Assembly (NCBI RefSeq): GCF_051401765.1
Contig: NW_027480422.1
Span: 29,406,001-29,470,000, forward strand
From: Calliopsis andreniformis
Taxonomy: Eukaryota; Arthropoda; Insecta; Hymenoptera; Andrenidae
Direction: 5' to 3'
DNA: 64,000 nucleotides
The translations under genes were made by a program, and so were the position numbers. Within the stretch, counting starts at the first letter, position 1. Every line of letters starts with the position of its first letter. Under the pieces are notes generated by a model. It was not told where the DNA came from and searched no databases. It saw only the letters and a program-made list of their open reading frames with translations. Shown here piece after piece: positions 11,946 to 26,522 of the stretch.

Positions 11946-14900
11946 CAACCTAGGCTTCACTCTAGGGCGTTGCTCCACCACTTCGAATAGTTAGTCCCTT
12001 AGAAGTCAATGCCAGAAGCATAAAATGCCATGTAAATACCACAGTTTTTCCACTGTATGATATGAATAATTGCAAACAGTGTGGAAGTTATGGTCATTTC
12101 TACGTTCCGGGCAACCTAGGCTTCACTCTAGGGCGTTGTTCCACCACATCGAATAGCTACGGCCTTAGGAGTCAACGCCAGGGGCATAAAATACAAAATA
12201 AATACAACAGTTTTTCCATCGTATAACAAGAATAATTGCAACCAGTGTGAAAGTGATGGTCATTTCATCATTCCGGGCAACCTAGGCTCCACTCTAGGGC
12301 CATGCTCCACCAGATCGAATAGTTAGGGCCTAAGAAGTCAACGCCAGAAGCATAAAATACAATATAAATACAACAGTTTTTCCCTCGTATAACAGGAATA
12401 ATTGCAACCAGTGTGAAAGCTATGGTCATTTCTACGTTCCGGGCAACCTAGGCTTCACTCTAGGGCGTTGCTCCACCACATCGAATAGCTGCGGCCTTAG
12501 GAGTCAACGCCAGAAGCATAAAATACAATATAAATACAACACTTTTTCCATCGTATAACAGGAATAATTGCAACCAGTGTGAAAGTGATGGTCATTTCTA
12601 CGTTCCGGGCAACCTAGGCTTCAGTCTAGGGCGTGGTTCCCCCAGATCGAATAGCTAGGGCCTAAGAAGCCTAAGCCAGAAGCATAAAATACAATATAAA
12701 TACCACAGTTTTTCCATCGTATAACAGGAATAATTGCAACCAGAGTGAAGGTGATGGTCATTTCTCAGTTCCGGGCAACCTAGGCTTCACTATCGAGCGT
12801 TGCTCCACCAGATCGAATAGCTAGGACCTTAGAAGTCAACGCCAGAAGCACAAAATAAAATATAAATACAACAGTTATTCCATCGTATAACAGGAATAAT
12901 TACCACCAGTGTGAAAGTAATGGGCATTTCTACGTTCCGGGCAACCTAGGCTTCATTCTAGGGCGTTGGTCCACCAGATCCAATAGCTAGGGCCTAAGAA
13001 GTCAACGCCAGGAGCACCAAATACAAAATAAATACAACAGCTATTCCATCGTATAAAACGAATAATTGCAACAAGTATGAAAGCTATGGTCATTTATACG
13101 TTCCGGGCAACCTAGGCTTCACTCTAGGGCGTTGCTCAACCACATCGAATAGCTACGGCCCTAGAAGACAACGCCATAACTATAAAATACAATATAAATA
13201 CAACAGTCTTTCCATCGTATAAAACGAATAATAGCAACCAGTCTGATAGTTATGGTCATTTCTACGTTCCGGGCAATCTAGGCTTCTGTCTAGGGCGTTG
13301 CTCCACCAGATCGAATAGTTAGGACCTAAGAAGTCAACGCCAGAAGCATAAAATACAATATAAATACAACAGCTTTACCATCGTATAACAGGAATAATTA
13401 CCACCAGTGTGAAAGTAATGGGCATTTCTACGTTCCGTGCAACCTAGGCTTCACTCTAGGGCGTTGGTCCACCAGGCCGAATAGTTAGGGCCCTAGAAAA
13501 CAACTCCAGACGCATAAAATACAATATAAATACAACAGTCTTTCCACGGTATAAAACGAATAATTGCAACCAGTATGAAAGTTACAGTCATTTCTACGTT
13601 CCGGGCAACCTAGGCTTCACCCTAGGGCGTTGCTCCACCAGATCGAATAGTTAGGGCCTAAGAAGTCAACGCCAGAAGCATAAAATACAATCCAAATACA
13701 ACAGTTTTTCCATCGTATAACAGGAAAAATTGCATCCAGTGTGAAAGATATGGTCATTTCTACGATACGGGCAACCTAGGCTTCACGCTAGAGCGTCGTT
13801 CCACCAGATCGTATAGTTAGGGCCTAAGAAGTCTACGCCAGAAACATAAAATACAATACAGATAGAACAGTTTTTCAACCTTATAACAGGAATAATTGCA
13901 AACAGTGTGAAAGATATGGTCATTTCTACGTTGCGAGCATCCTAGGCTTCACTCTAGGGCATTGCTCCACCACATCGAATAGCTACGGCCTTAGAAGTCA
14001 ACGCCATAACTATAAAAAACATTATAAATACAACAGTTTTTCCACTGTATAAAATGAATAATTGCAAACAGTGTGGAGGTAATGGTCATTTTTACCTTCC
14101 GGGCAACCTAGCCTTCACTCTAGGGCGTTTCTCCACCACATCGAATAGCTACTGCCTTAGAAGTCAACGTCTGAAGCATAAAATATAATATAAATACAAC
14201 AGTTTTTCCATCGTTTAAAACGTATAATTGCAACCAGTATGAATGTTATGGTCATTCCTATGTTCCGGGCAACCTAGGCTTCACTCTAGGGCGTTGGTCC
14301 ACCAGATCCAATAGCTAGGGCCTAAGAAGTCAACGCCAGGATCACCAAATACAAAATAAATACAACAGCTTTTCCATCGTATAACACGAATAATTGCAAC
14401 ATGTATGAAAGCTATGGTCATTTATACGTTCCGGGAAACCTAGGCTTCACTCTAGGGCGTTGGTCCACCAGATCCAATAGCTAGGGCCTAAGAAGTCAAC
14501 GCCAGGAGCACCAAATACAAAATAAATACAACAGCTATTCCATCGTATAAAACGAATAATTGCAACAAGTATGAAAGCTATGGTCATTTATACGTTCCGG
14601 GCAACCTAGGCTTCACTCTAGGGCATTGCTCCACCACATCGAATAGCTACGGCCTTAGAAGTCAACGCCAGAAGCACAAAATAATATAAAAATACAAGAG
14701 TTATTCCATCGTATAACAGGAATAATTACAACCAGTGTGAAAGTAATGGGCATTTCTACGTTCCGTGCAACCTAGGCTTCACTCTAGGGCGTTGGTCCAC
14801 CAGGCCGAATAGTTAGGGCCTAAGAAGTCAACGCCAGAAGCATAAAATACAATAGAAATACAACAGTTTTTCCATCGTATAACAGGAATAATTACAACCA

Positions 14901-16592
14901 GTGTGAAGGATATGGTCATTTCTACGATACGGGCAACCTAGGCTTCACTCTAGGGCTTTGATCCTCCAGATAGAATAGTTAGGGCCCAGGCAGTCAACGC
15001 CAGAAGCATAAAAAACAATATAAATACAACAGTTTTTCCATCGTTTAAAACGTATAATTGCAACCAGTATGAATGTTATGGTCATTCCTACGTTCCGGGA
15101 AACCTAGGCTTCACTCTAGGGCGTTGCTCCACCACATCGAATAGTTAGTCCCTTAGAAGTCAATGCCAGAAGCATAAAATGCCATATAAATACCACAGTT
15201 TTTCCACCGTATGATATGAATAATTGCAAACAGTGTGGAAGTAATTGTCATTTCTACGTTCCGGGCAACCTAGGCTTCACTCTAGGGCTTCGTTCCACAA
15301 CATCGAATAGCTACGGCCTTAGGAGTCAACGCCAGAGGCATAAAATACAAAATAAATACAACAGTTTTTCCATCGTATAACAAGAATAATTGCAACCAGT
15401 GTGAAAGTAATGGTCATTTCAGCATTCCGGGCAACCTAGGCTTCACTCTAGGGCCATGCTCCACCAGATCGAATAGTTAGGGCCTAAGAAGTCAACGCCA
15501 GGAGCACCAAATACAAAATAAATACAACAGCTATTCCATCGTATAAAACGAATAATTGCAACAAGTATGAAAGCTATGGTCATTTATACGTTCCGGGCAA
15601 CCTAGGCTTCACTCTAGGGCGTTGCTCAACTTCATCGAATAGCTACGGCCCTAGAAGACAACGCCATAACTATAAAATACAATATAAATACAACAGTCTT
15701 TCCATCGTATAAAACGAATAATTGCAACCAGTCTGATAGTTATGGTCATTTCTACGTTCAGGGCAATCTAGGCTTCTGTCTAGGGCGTTGCTCCACGAGA
15801 TCGAACAGTTAGGGCCCAACAAGTCAACGCCAGAAGCATAAAATACAATATAAATACAACAGCTTTACCATCGTATAACAGGAATAATTGCAACCAGTGT
15901 GAAATATATGGTCATTCCTACGATACGGGCAACCTAGGCTGCACTCTAGGGCGTCGTTGCACCACATCGAATAGCTGCGGCCTTAGAAGTCAACGCCAGA
16001 AGCATAAAATGCCATATAAATACAACAGTTGTTCCACTGTATAATATGAGTAATTGCAAAGAGTGTGGAAGTAATGGTCATTTCTACGTACCGGGCAACC
16101 TAGGCTTCACACTAGGGCGTTGCTCAACCGCATGGGATAGCTACGGCCCTAGAAGACAACGCCATAACTATAAAATACAATATAAATACAACAGTCTATC
16201 CATCGTATAAAACGAATAATTGCAACCAGTCTGATAGTTATGGTCATTTCTACGTTCAGGGCAACCTAGGCTTCACCCTAGGGCGTTGCTCCACCAGATC
16301 GAATAGTTAGGGCCTAAGAAGTCAATGCCAGAAGCATAAAATACGATATATGTACAACAGTTTTTCCATCGCATAAAATGAGTAATTGCAACCAGTATGA
16401 AAGGTATGGTCATTTCTACGTTCGGGCAACCTAGGCTTCACTCTAGGGCGTTGCTCCACCACATCGAATAGCTGCGGCCTTAGAAGCCAACGCCAGAAGC
16501 ATAAAATACATTATAAATACAACAGTTTTTCAATCGTATAACAGGAATAATTGCAAACAGTGTGAAAGCTATGGTCATTTCTATGTTCCGGG
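11946..16592. repeat. 28-mer HOR unit 1 (complete, 4647 bp)
   Basis: This is the most complete unit: 28 monomers, of which one is a base short. I number them 1-28 from 11946. Useful type markers are: 1, ATGCCATGTAAATACC; 5, GCGTGGTTCCCCC; 6, CACTATCGAGCG; 10, GTCCACCAGGCC with ACAACTCCAGACGC; 12, CACGCTAGAGCG; 19, GCTTTGATCCTCC; 26, ACCGCATGGGATAGC; 28, TACGTTCGGGC just upstream of its start. Monomers 15 and 16 (14270, 14436) are close relatives side by side, a trace of an older single-monomer duplication. Confidence 0.9.
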
Positions 16593-19500
16593 CAACCTAG
16601 GCTTCACTCTAGGGCGTTGCTCCACCACTTCGAATAGTTAGTCCCTTAGAAGTCAATGCCAGGAGCATAAAATGCCATGTAAATACCACAGTTTTTCCAC
16701 TGTATGATATGAATAATTGCAAACAGTGTGGAAGTTATGGTCATTTCTACGTTCCGGGCAACCTAGGCTTCACTCTAGGGCGTTGTTCCACCACATCGAA
16801 TAGCTACGGCCTTAGGAGTCAACGCCAGGGGCATAAAATACAAAATAAATACAACAGTTTTTCCATCGTATAACAAGAATAATTGCAACCAGTGTGAAAG
16901 TGATGGTCATTTCATCATTCCGGGCAACCTAGGCTCCACTCTAGGGCCATGCTCCACCAGATCGAATAGTTAGGGCCTAAGAAGTCAACGCCAGAAGCAT
17001 AAAATACAATATAAATACAACAGTTTTTCCCTCGTATAACAGGAATAATTGCAACCAGTGTGAAAGCTATGGTCATTTCTACGTTCCGGGCAACCTAGGC
17101 TTCACTCTAGGGCGTTGCTCCACCACATCGAATAGCTGCGGCCTTAGGAGTCAACGCCAGAAGCATAAAATACAATATAAATACAACACTTTTTCCATCG
17201 TATAACAGGAATAATTGCAACCAGTGTGAAAGTGATGGTAATTTCTACGTTCCGGGCAACCTAGGCTTCAGTCTAGGGCGTGGTTCCCCCAGATCGAATA
17301 GCTAGGGCCTAAGAAGCCTAAGCCAGAAGCATAAAATACAATATAAATACCACAGTTTTTCCATCGTATAACAGGAATAATTGCAACCAGAGTGAAGGTG
17401 ATGGTCATTTCTCAGTTCCGGGCAACCTAGGCTTCACTATCGAGCGTTGCTCCACCAGATCGAATAGCTAGGACCTTAGAAGTCAACGCCAGAAGCACAA
17501 AATAAAATATAAATACAACAGTTATTCCATCGTATAACAGGAATAATTACCACCAGTGTGAAAGTAATGGGCATTTCTACGTTCCGGGCAACCTAGGCTT
17601 CATTCTAGGGCGTTGGTCCACCAGATCCAATAGCTAGGGCCTAAGAAGTCAACGCCAGGAGCACCAAATACAAAATAAATACAACAGCTATTCCATCGTA
17701 TAAAACGAATAATTGCAACAAGTATGAAAGCTATGGTCATTTATACGTTCCGGGCAACCTAGGCTTCACTCTAGGGCGTTGCTCAACCACATCGAATAGC
17801 TACGGCCCTAGAAGACAACGCCATAACTATAAAATACAATATAAATACAACAGTCTTTCCATCGTAAAAAACGAATAATAGCAACCAGTCTGATAGTTAT
17901 GGTCATTTCTACGTTCCGGGCAATCTAGGCTTCTGTCTAGGGCGTTGCTCCACCAGATCGAATAGTTAGGACCTAAGAAGTCAACGCCAGAAGCATAAAA
18001 TACAATATAAATACAACAGCTTTACCATTATATAACAGGAATAATTACCACCAGTGTGAAAGTAATGGGCATTTCTACGTTCCGTGCAACCTAGGCTTCA
18101 CTCTAGGGCGTTGGTCCACCAGATCGAATAGTTAGGGCCTAAGAAGTCAACGCCAGAAGCATAAAATACAATCCAAATACAACAGTTTTTCCATCGTATA
18201 ACAGGAAAAATTGCATCCAGTGTGAAAGATATGGTCATTTCTACGACACGGGCAACCTAGGCTTCACGCTAGAGCGTCGTTCCACCAGATCGTATAGTTA
18301 GGGCCTAAGAAGTCTACGCCAGAAACATAAAATACAATACAGATAGAACAGTTTTTCAACCTTATAACAGGAATAATTGCAAACAGTGTGAAAGATATGG
18401 TCATTTCTACGTTGCGAGCATCCTAGGCTTCACTCTAGGGCATTGCTCCACCACATCGAATAGCTACGGCCTTAGAAGTCAACGCCATAACTATAAAAAA
18501 CATTATAAATACAACAGTTTTTCCACTGTATAAAATGAATAATTGCAAACAGTGTGGAGGTAATGGTCATTTTTACCTTCCGGGCAACCTAGCCTTCACT
18601 CTAGGGCGTTTCTCCACCACATCGAATAGCTACTGCCTTAGAAGTCAACGTCTGAAGCATAAAATATAATATAAATACAACAGTTTTTCCATCGTTTAAA
18701 ACGTATAATTGCAACCAGTATGAATGTTATGGTCATTCCTATGTTCCGGGCAACCTAGGCTTCACTCTAGGGCGTTGGTCCACCAGATCCAATAGCTAGG
18801 GCCTAAGAAGTCAACGCCAGGATCACCAAATACAAAATAAATACAACAGCTTTTCCATCGTATAACACGAATAATTGCAACATGTATGAAAGCTATGGTC
18901 ATTTATACGTTCCGGGAAACCTAGGCTTCACTCTAGGGCGTTGGTCCACCAGATCCAATAGCTAGGGCCTAAGAAGTCAACGCCAGGAGCACCAAATACA
19001 AAATAAATACAACAGCTATTCCATCGTATAAAACGAATAATTGCAACAAGTATGAAAGCTATGGTCATTTATACGTTCCGGGCAACCTAGGCTTCACTCT
19101 AGGGCATTGCTCCACCACATCGAATAGCTACGGCCTTAGAAGTCAACGCCAGAAGCACAAAATAATATAAAAATACAAGAGTTATTCCATCGTATAACAG
19201 GAATAATTACAACCAGTGTGAAAGTAATGGGCATTTCTACGTTCCGTGCAACCTAGGCTTCACTCTAGGGCGTTGGTCCACCAGGCCGAATAGTTAGGGC
19301 CTAAGAAGTCAACGCCAGAAGCATAAAATACAATAGAAATACAACAGTTTTTCCATCGTATAACAGGAATAATTACAACCAGTGTGAAGGATATGGTCAT
19401 TTCTACGATACGGGCAACCTAGGCTTCACTCTAGGGCTTTGATCCTCCAGATAGAATAGTTAGGGCCCAGGCAGTCAACGCCAGAAGCATAAAAAACAAT

Positions 19501-21073
19501 ATAAATACAACAGTTTTTCCATCGTTTAAAACGTATAATTGCAACCAGTATGAATGTTATGGTCATTCCTACGTTCCGGGAAACCTAGGCTTCACTCTAG
19601 GGCGTTGCTCCACCACATCGAATAGTTAGTCCCTTAGAAGTCAATGCCAGAAGCATAAAATGCCATATAAATACCACAGTTTTTCCACCGTATGATATGA
19701 ATAATTGCAAACAGTGTGGAAGTAATTGTCATTTCTACGTTCCGGGCAACCTAGGCTTCACTCTAGGGCTTCGTTCCACAACATCGAATAGCTACGGCCT
19801 TAGGAGTCAACGCCAGAGGCATAAAATACAAAATAAATACAACAGTTTTTCCATCGTATAACAAGAATAATTGCAACCAGTGTGAAAGTAATGGTCATTT
19901 CAGCATTCCGGGCAACCTAGGCTTCACTCTAGGGCCATGCTCCACCAGATCGAATAGTTAGGGCCTAAGAAGTCAACGCCAGGAGCACCAAATACAAAAT
20001 AAATACAACAGCTATTCCATCGTATAAAACGAATAATTGCAACAAGTATGAAAGCTATGGTCATTTATACGTTCCGGGCAACCTAGGCTTCACTCTAGGG
20101 CGTTGCTCAACTTCATCGAATAGCTACGGCCCTAGAAGACAACGCCATAACTATAAAATACAATATAAATACAACAGTCTTTCCATCGTATAAAACGAAT
20201 AATTGCAACCAGTCTGATAGTTATGGTCATTTCTACGTTCAGGGCAATCTAGGCTTCTGTCTAGGGCGTTGCTCCACGAGATCGAACAGTTAGGGCCCAA
20301 CAAGTCAACGCCAGAAGCATAAAATACAATATAAATACAACAGCTTTACCATCGTATAACAGGAATAATTGCAACCAGTGTGAAATATATGGTCATTTCT
20401 ACGATACGGGCAACCTAGGCAGCACTCTAGGGCGTCGTTGCACCACATCGAATAGCTGCGGCCTTAGAAGTCAACGCCAGAAGCATAAAATGCCATATAA
20501 ATACAACAGTTGTTCCACTGTATAATATGAATAATTGCAAAGAGTGTGGAAGTAATGGTCATTTCTACGTACCGGGCAACCTAGGCTTCACACTAGGGCG
20601 TTGCTCAACCGCATGGGATAGCTACGGCCCTAGAAGACAACGCCATAACTATAAAATACAATATAAATACAACAGTCTATCCATCGTATAAAACGAATAA
20701 TTGCAACCAGTCTGATAGTTATGGTCATTTCTACGTTCAGGGCAACCTAGGCTTCACCCTAGGGCGTTGCTCCACCAGATCGAATAGTTAGGGCCTAAGA
20801 AGTCAATGCCAGAAGCATAAAATACGATATATGTACAACAGTTTTTCCATCGCATAAAATGAGTAATTGCAACCAGTATGAAAGGTATGGTCATTTCTAC
20901 GTTCGGGCAACCTAGGCTTCACTCTAGGGCGTTGCTCCACCACATCGAATAGCTGCGGCCTTAGAAGCCAACGCCAGAAGCATAAAATACATTATAAATA
21001 CAACAGTTTTTCAATCGTATAACAGGAATAATTGCAAACAGTGTGAAAGCTATGGTCATTTCTATGTTCCGGG
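16593..21073. repeat. 28-mer HOR unit 2 (27 monomers, 4481 bp)
   Basis: This unit follows unit 1 directly and matches it in order. I see about ten substitutions in 4.5 kb, for example TACCATTATATAAC near 18023 and AGGCAGCACTC near 20416. One monomer is missing. The monomer at 18087 begins as type 10 (GTTGGTCCACCAG) and continues as type 11 (AATCCAAATAC), so types 10 and 11 have fused into one hybrid of normal length. From 18253 the order resumes with type 12. Confidence 0.9.
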
Positions 21074-24000
21074 CAACCTAGGCTTCACTCTAGGGCGTTG
21101 CTCCACCACTTCGAATAGTTAGTCCCTTAGAAGTCAATGCCAGAAGCATAAAATGCCATGTAAATACCACAGTTTTTCCACTGTATGATATGAATAATTG
21201 CAAACAGTGTGGAAGTTATGGTCATTTCTACGTTCCGGGCAACCTAGGCTTCACTCTAGGGCGTTGTTCCACCACATCGAATAGCTACGGCCTTAGGAGT
21301 CAACGCCAGGGGCATAAAATACAAAATAAATACAACAGTTTTTCCATCGTATAACAAGAATAATTGCAACCAGTGTGAAAGTGATGGTCATTTCATCATT
21401 CCGGGCAACCTAGGCTCCACTCTAGGGCCATGCTCCACCAGATCGAATAGTTAGGGCCTAAGAAGTCAACGCCAGAAGCATAAAATACAATATAAATACA
21501 ACAGTTTTTCCCTCGTATAACAGGAATAATTGCAACCAGTGTGAAAGCTATGGTCATTTCTACGTTCCGGGCAACCTAGGCTTCACACTAGGGCGTTGCT
21601 CCACCACATCGAATAGCTGCGGCCTTAGGAGTCAACGCCAGAAGCATAAAATACAATATAAATACAACACTTTTTCCATCGTATAACAGGAATAATTGCA
21701 ACCAGTGTGAAAGTGATGGTAATTTCTACGTTCCGGGCAACCTAGGCTTCAGTCTAGGGCGTGGTTCCCCCAGATCGAATAGCTAGGGCCTAAGAAGCCT
21801 ACGCCAGAAGCATAAAATACAATATAAATACCACAGTTTTTCCATCGTATAACAGGAATAATTGCAACCAGAGTGAAGGTGATGGTCATTTCTCAGTTCC
21901 GGGCAACCTAGGCTTCACTATCGAGCGTTGCTCCACCAGATCGAATAGCTAGGACCTTAGAAGTCAACGCCAGAAGCACAAAATAAAATATAAATACAAC
22001 AGTTATTCCATCGTATAACAGGAATAATTACCACCAGTGTGAAAGTAATGGGCATTTCTACGTTCCGGGCAACCTAGGCTTCATTCTAGGGCGTTGGTCC
22101 ACCAGATCCAATAGCTAGGGCCTAAGAAGTCAACGCCAGGAGCACCAAATACAACATAAATACAACAGCTATTCCATCGTATAAAACGAATAATTGCAAC
22201 AAGTATGAAAGCTATGGTCATTTATACGTTCCGGGCAACCTAGGCTTCACTCTAGGGCGTTGCTCAACCACATCGAATAGCTACGGCCCTAGAAGACAAC
22301 GCCATAACTATAAAATACAATATAAATACAACAGTCTTTCCATCGTATAAAACGAATAATAGCAACCAGTCTGATAGTTATGGTCATTTCTACGTTCCGG
22401 GCAATCTAGGCTTCTGTCTAGGGCGTTGCTCCACCAGATCGAATAGTTAGGACCTAAGAAGTCAACGCCAGAAGCATAAAATACAATATAAATACAACAG
22501 CTTTACCATCGTATAACAGGAATAATTACCACCAGTGTGAAAGTAATGGGCATTTCTACGTTCCGTGCAACCTAGGCTTCACTGTAGGGCGTTGGTCCAC
22601 CAGGCCGAATAGTTAGGGCCCTAGAAAACAACTCCAGACGCATAAAATACAATATAAATACAACAGTCTTTCCACGGTATAAAACGAATAATTGCAACCA
22701 GTATGAAAGTTACAGTCATTTATACGTTCCGGGCAACCTAGGCTTCACTCTAGGGCGTTGGTCCACCAGATCCAATAGCTAGGGCCTAAGAAGTCAACGC
22801 CAGGAGCACCAAATACAAAATAAATACAACAGCTATTCCATCGTATAAAACGAATAATTGCAACAAGTATGAAAGCTATGGTCATTTATACGTTCCGGGC
22901 AACCTAGGCTTCACTCTAGGGCATTGCTCCACCACATCGAATAGCTACGGCCTTAGAAGTCAACGCCAGAAGCACAAAATAATATAAAAATACAAGAGTT
23001 ATTCCATCGTATAACAGGAATAATTACAACCAGTGTGAAAGTAATGGGCATTTCTACGTTCCGTGCAACCTAGGCTTCACTCTAGGGCGTTGGTCCACCA
23101 GGCCGAATAGTTAGGGCCTAAGAAGTCAACGCCAGAAGCATAAAATACAATAGAAATACAACAGTTTTTCCATCGTATAACAGGAATAATTACAACCAGT
23201 GTGAAGGATATGGTCATTTCTACGATACGGGCAACCTAGGCTTCACTCTAGGGCTTTGATCCTCCAGATAGAATAGTTACGGCCCAGGCAGTCAACGCCA
23301 GAAGCATAAAAAACAATATAAATACAACAGTTTTTCCATCGTTTAAAACGTATAATTGCAACCAGTATGAATGTTATGGTCATTCCTACGTTCCGGGAAA
23401 CCTAGGCTTCACTCTAGGGCGTTGCTCCACCACATCGAATAGTTAGTCCCTTAGAAGTCAATGCCAGAAGCATAAAATGCCATATAAATACCACAGTTTT
23501 TCCACCGTATGATATGAATAATTGCAAACAGTGTGGAAGTAATTGTCATTTCTACGTTCCGGGCAACCTAGGCTTCACTCTAGGGCTTCGTTCCACAACA
23601 TCGAATAGCTACGGCCTTAGGAGTCAACGCCAGAGGCATAAAATACAAAATAAATACAACAGTTTTTCCATCGTATAACAAGAATAATTGCAACCAGTGT
23701 GAAAGTAATGGTCATTTCAGCATTCCGGGCAACCTAGGCTTCACTCTAGGGCCATGCTCCACCAGATCGAATAGTTAGGGCCTAAGAAGTCAACGCCAGG
23801 AGCACCAAATACAAAATAAATACAACAGCTATTCCATCGTATAAAACGAATAATTGCAACAAGTATGAAAGCTATGGTCATTTATACGTTCCGGGCAACC
23901 TAGGCTACACTCTAGGGCGTTGCTCAACTTCATCGAATAGCTACGGCCCTAGAAGACAACGCCATAACTATAAAATACAATATAAATACAACAGTCTTTC

Positions 24001-24890
24001 CATCGTATAAAACGAATAATTGCAACCAGTCTGATAGTTATGGTCATTTCTACGTTCAGGGCAATCTAGGCTTCTGTCTAGGGCGTTGCTCCACGAGATC
24101 GAACAGTTAGGGCCCAACAAGTCAACGCCAGAAGCATAAAATACAATATAAATACAACAGCTTTACCATCGTATAACAGGAATAATTGCAACCAGTGTGA
24201 AATATATGGTCATTTCTACGATACGGGCAACCTAGGCTGCACTCTAGGGCGTCGTTGCACCACATCGAATAGCTGCGGCCTTAGAAGTCAACGCCAGAAG
24301 CATAAAATGCCATATAAATACAACAGTTGTTCCACTGTATAATATGAATAATTGCAAAGAGTGTGGAAGTAATGGTCATTTCTACGTACCGGGCAACCTA
24401 GGCTTCACACTAGGGCGTTGCTCAACCGCATGGGATAGCTACGGCCCTAGAAGACAACGCCATAACAATAAAATACAATATAAATACAACAGTCTATCCA
24501 TCGTATAAAACGAATAATTGCAACCAGTCTGATAGTTATGGTCACTTCTACGTTCAGGGCAACCTAGGCTTCACCCTAGGGCGTTGCTCCACCAGATCGA
24601 ATAGTTAGGGCCTAAGAAGTCAATGCCAGAAGCATAAAATACGATATATGTACAACAGTTTTTCCATCGCATAAAATGAGTAATTGCAACCAGTATGAAA
24701 GGTATGGTCATTTCTACGTTCGGGCAACCTAGGCTTCACTCTAGGGCGTTGCTCCACCACATCGAATAGCTGCGGCCTTAGAAGCCAACGCCAGAAGCAT
24801 AAAATACAATATAAATACAACAGTTTTTCAATCGTATAACAGGAATAATTGCAAACAGTGTTAAAGATATGGTCATTTCTACGTTGCGGG
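21074..24890. repeat. 28-mer HOR unit 3 (23 monomers, 3817 bp)
   Basis: Types 1-10 are followed directly by type 16 at 22734. Types 11-15 (830 bp, five monomers) are absent. The junction lies near 22721, where the type-10 tail (TTACAGTCATTT) runs into ATACGTTCC of the type-15 tail. Monomer length and phase are preserved. The unit ends with type 28 (24725-24890), whose final third (GTGTTAAAGATATGG) already matches the lead-in to region C. Confidence 0.9.
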
Positions 24891-25029
24891 CATCCTAGGC
24901 TTCACTCTAGGGCATTGCTCCACCACATCGAATAGCTACGGCCTTAGAAGTCAACGCCTGAAGCATAAAATATAATATAAGTACAACAGTTTTTCCATCG
25001 TATAACAGGAGTAATTGCAACCAGTGTGA

Positions 25030-25554
25030 AAGACATGGTCTTTTCTACGATCCGGGCAACCTAGGCTTCACTCTAGGGCGTTGCTCCACCACTACGAATA
25101 GCTGCGGCCTTAGGAGTCAACGCCAGCGGCATAAAATACAAAATAAATACAACAGTTTTTCCATCGTATAACAAGAATAATTGCAACCAGTGTGAAAGTG
25201 ATGGTCATTTCTACATTCCGGGCAACCTAGGCTACACTCTAGGGCGTTGCTCCACCAGGTCGAATAGTTAGGGCCTAAGAAGTCAACGCCAGAAGCATAA
25301 AATACAATATAAATACAACAGTTCTTCCATCGTATAACAGGAATAATTGCAACCAGTGTGAAAGGTATGGTCATTTCCACTTTCCGGGCAATCTAGGCTT
25401 CACTCTAGGGCGTTTCTCCACCACATCGAATAGCTGCGGCCTTAGAAGTCAACGCCAGAAGCATAAAACACAATATAGATAAAACAGTTTTTCAATCGTA
25501 TAACAGGAATAATTGCAAACAGTGTGAAAGATATGGCCATTTCTAGGTTGCGGG
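25030..25554. repeat. Internal duplication in region C, copy 1
   Basis: Monomers starting at 25057, 25223 and 25389 match those at 26550, 26715 and 26881 nearly base for base, including the rare GACATGGTCTTTTCT and CACTACGAATAGCTGC. The offset is 1492-1493 bp, which is nine monomers less one or two single-base deletions. One marker separates the copies: GCATAAAATACAAA here and GCATAAATACAAA in the second copy. Confidence 0.82.
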
Positions 25555-26522
25555 CATCCTAGGCTTCACCCTAGGGCGTTGCTCCGCCAGATCGAATAGT
25601 TAGGGCCTATGAAGTCAACGCCAGAAGCATAAAGTACGATATATGTACAACAGTCTTCCCATCGTATAAAACGAATAATTGCAACCAGTCTGATTGTTAT
25701 GGTCATTTCTACGTTCCGGGCAATCTAGGCATCTCTCTAGGGCGTCGTTCCACCAGATCGAATAGTTAGGGCCTAAGAAGTCTACGCCAGAAGCATAAAA
25801 TACAATACAAATACAACAGCTTTTCCATCGTATAACAGGAGTAATTGCAACCAGTGTGAAAGGTATGGTCATTTCTACATTCCGGGCAACCTAGGCTACA
25901 CTCCAGGGCGTTGCTCCACCAGATCGAATAGTTAGGGCCTAAGAAGTCAACGCCAGAAGCATAAAATACAATATAAATGCAACAGTTTTTCCCTTGTATA
26001 ACAGAAATAATTGCAACCAGTGTGAAAGCTATGGTCATTTCTACGTTCCGAGCAACGTAGGTTTCGCTCTATGGCGTAGCTCCACCACATCGAATAGTTA
26101 GGGCCTGAGAAGTCAATGCCAGAATCATAAAATACAATATAAATACAACAGTTTTTCCATTGTATAAAATGAATAATTGCAAACAGTGAGGAAGTAATGG
26201 TCATTTCTACGTACCGTGCAACCTAGGCACACTCTAGGGCGTTGCTCCACCAGATCGAATGGTTAGGGCCTAAGAAGTCAACGCCAGAAGCATAAAATAC
26301 AATATAAATACTACAGTTTTTCCCTTGTATAACAGAAATAATTGCAACTAGTGTGAAAGCTATGGTCATATCTACGTTCCGGGCAATCTACGCTTCACTC
26401 TAGGGCGTTGCTCAACCATATCGAATAGCTAGGGCCTTAGAAGTCAACGCCTGAAGCATAAAATATAATATAAGTCCAACAGTTTTTCCATCGTATAACA
26501 GGAGTAATTGCAACCAGTGTGA

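Noticed and set aside
25766..26038. Minus-strand open frame of 90 codons, and some two dozen similar frames of 66-90 codons (for example 26603-26866, 39386-39643, 61442-61714).
   Set aside because: They are translations of the satellite. Each spans about one and a half monomers, and they are near-copies of one another wherever the monomer lacks stops. A 166-bp period shifts the frame by one base per unit, so the frame ends in the next monomer. There is no start context, domain or codon pattern.
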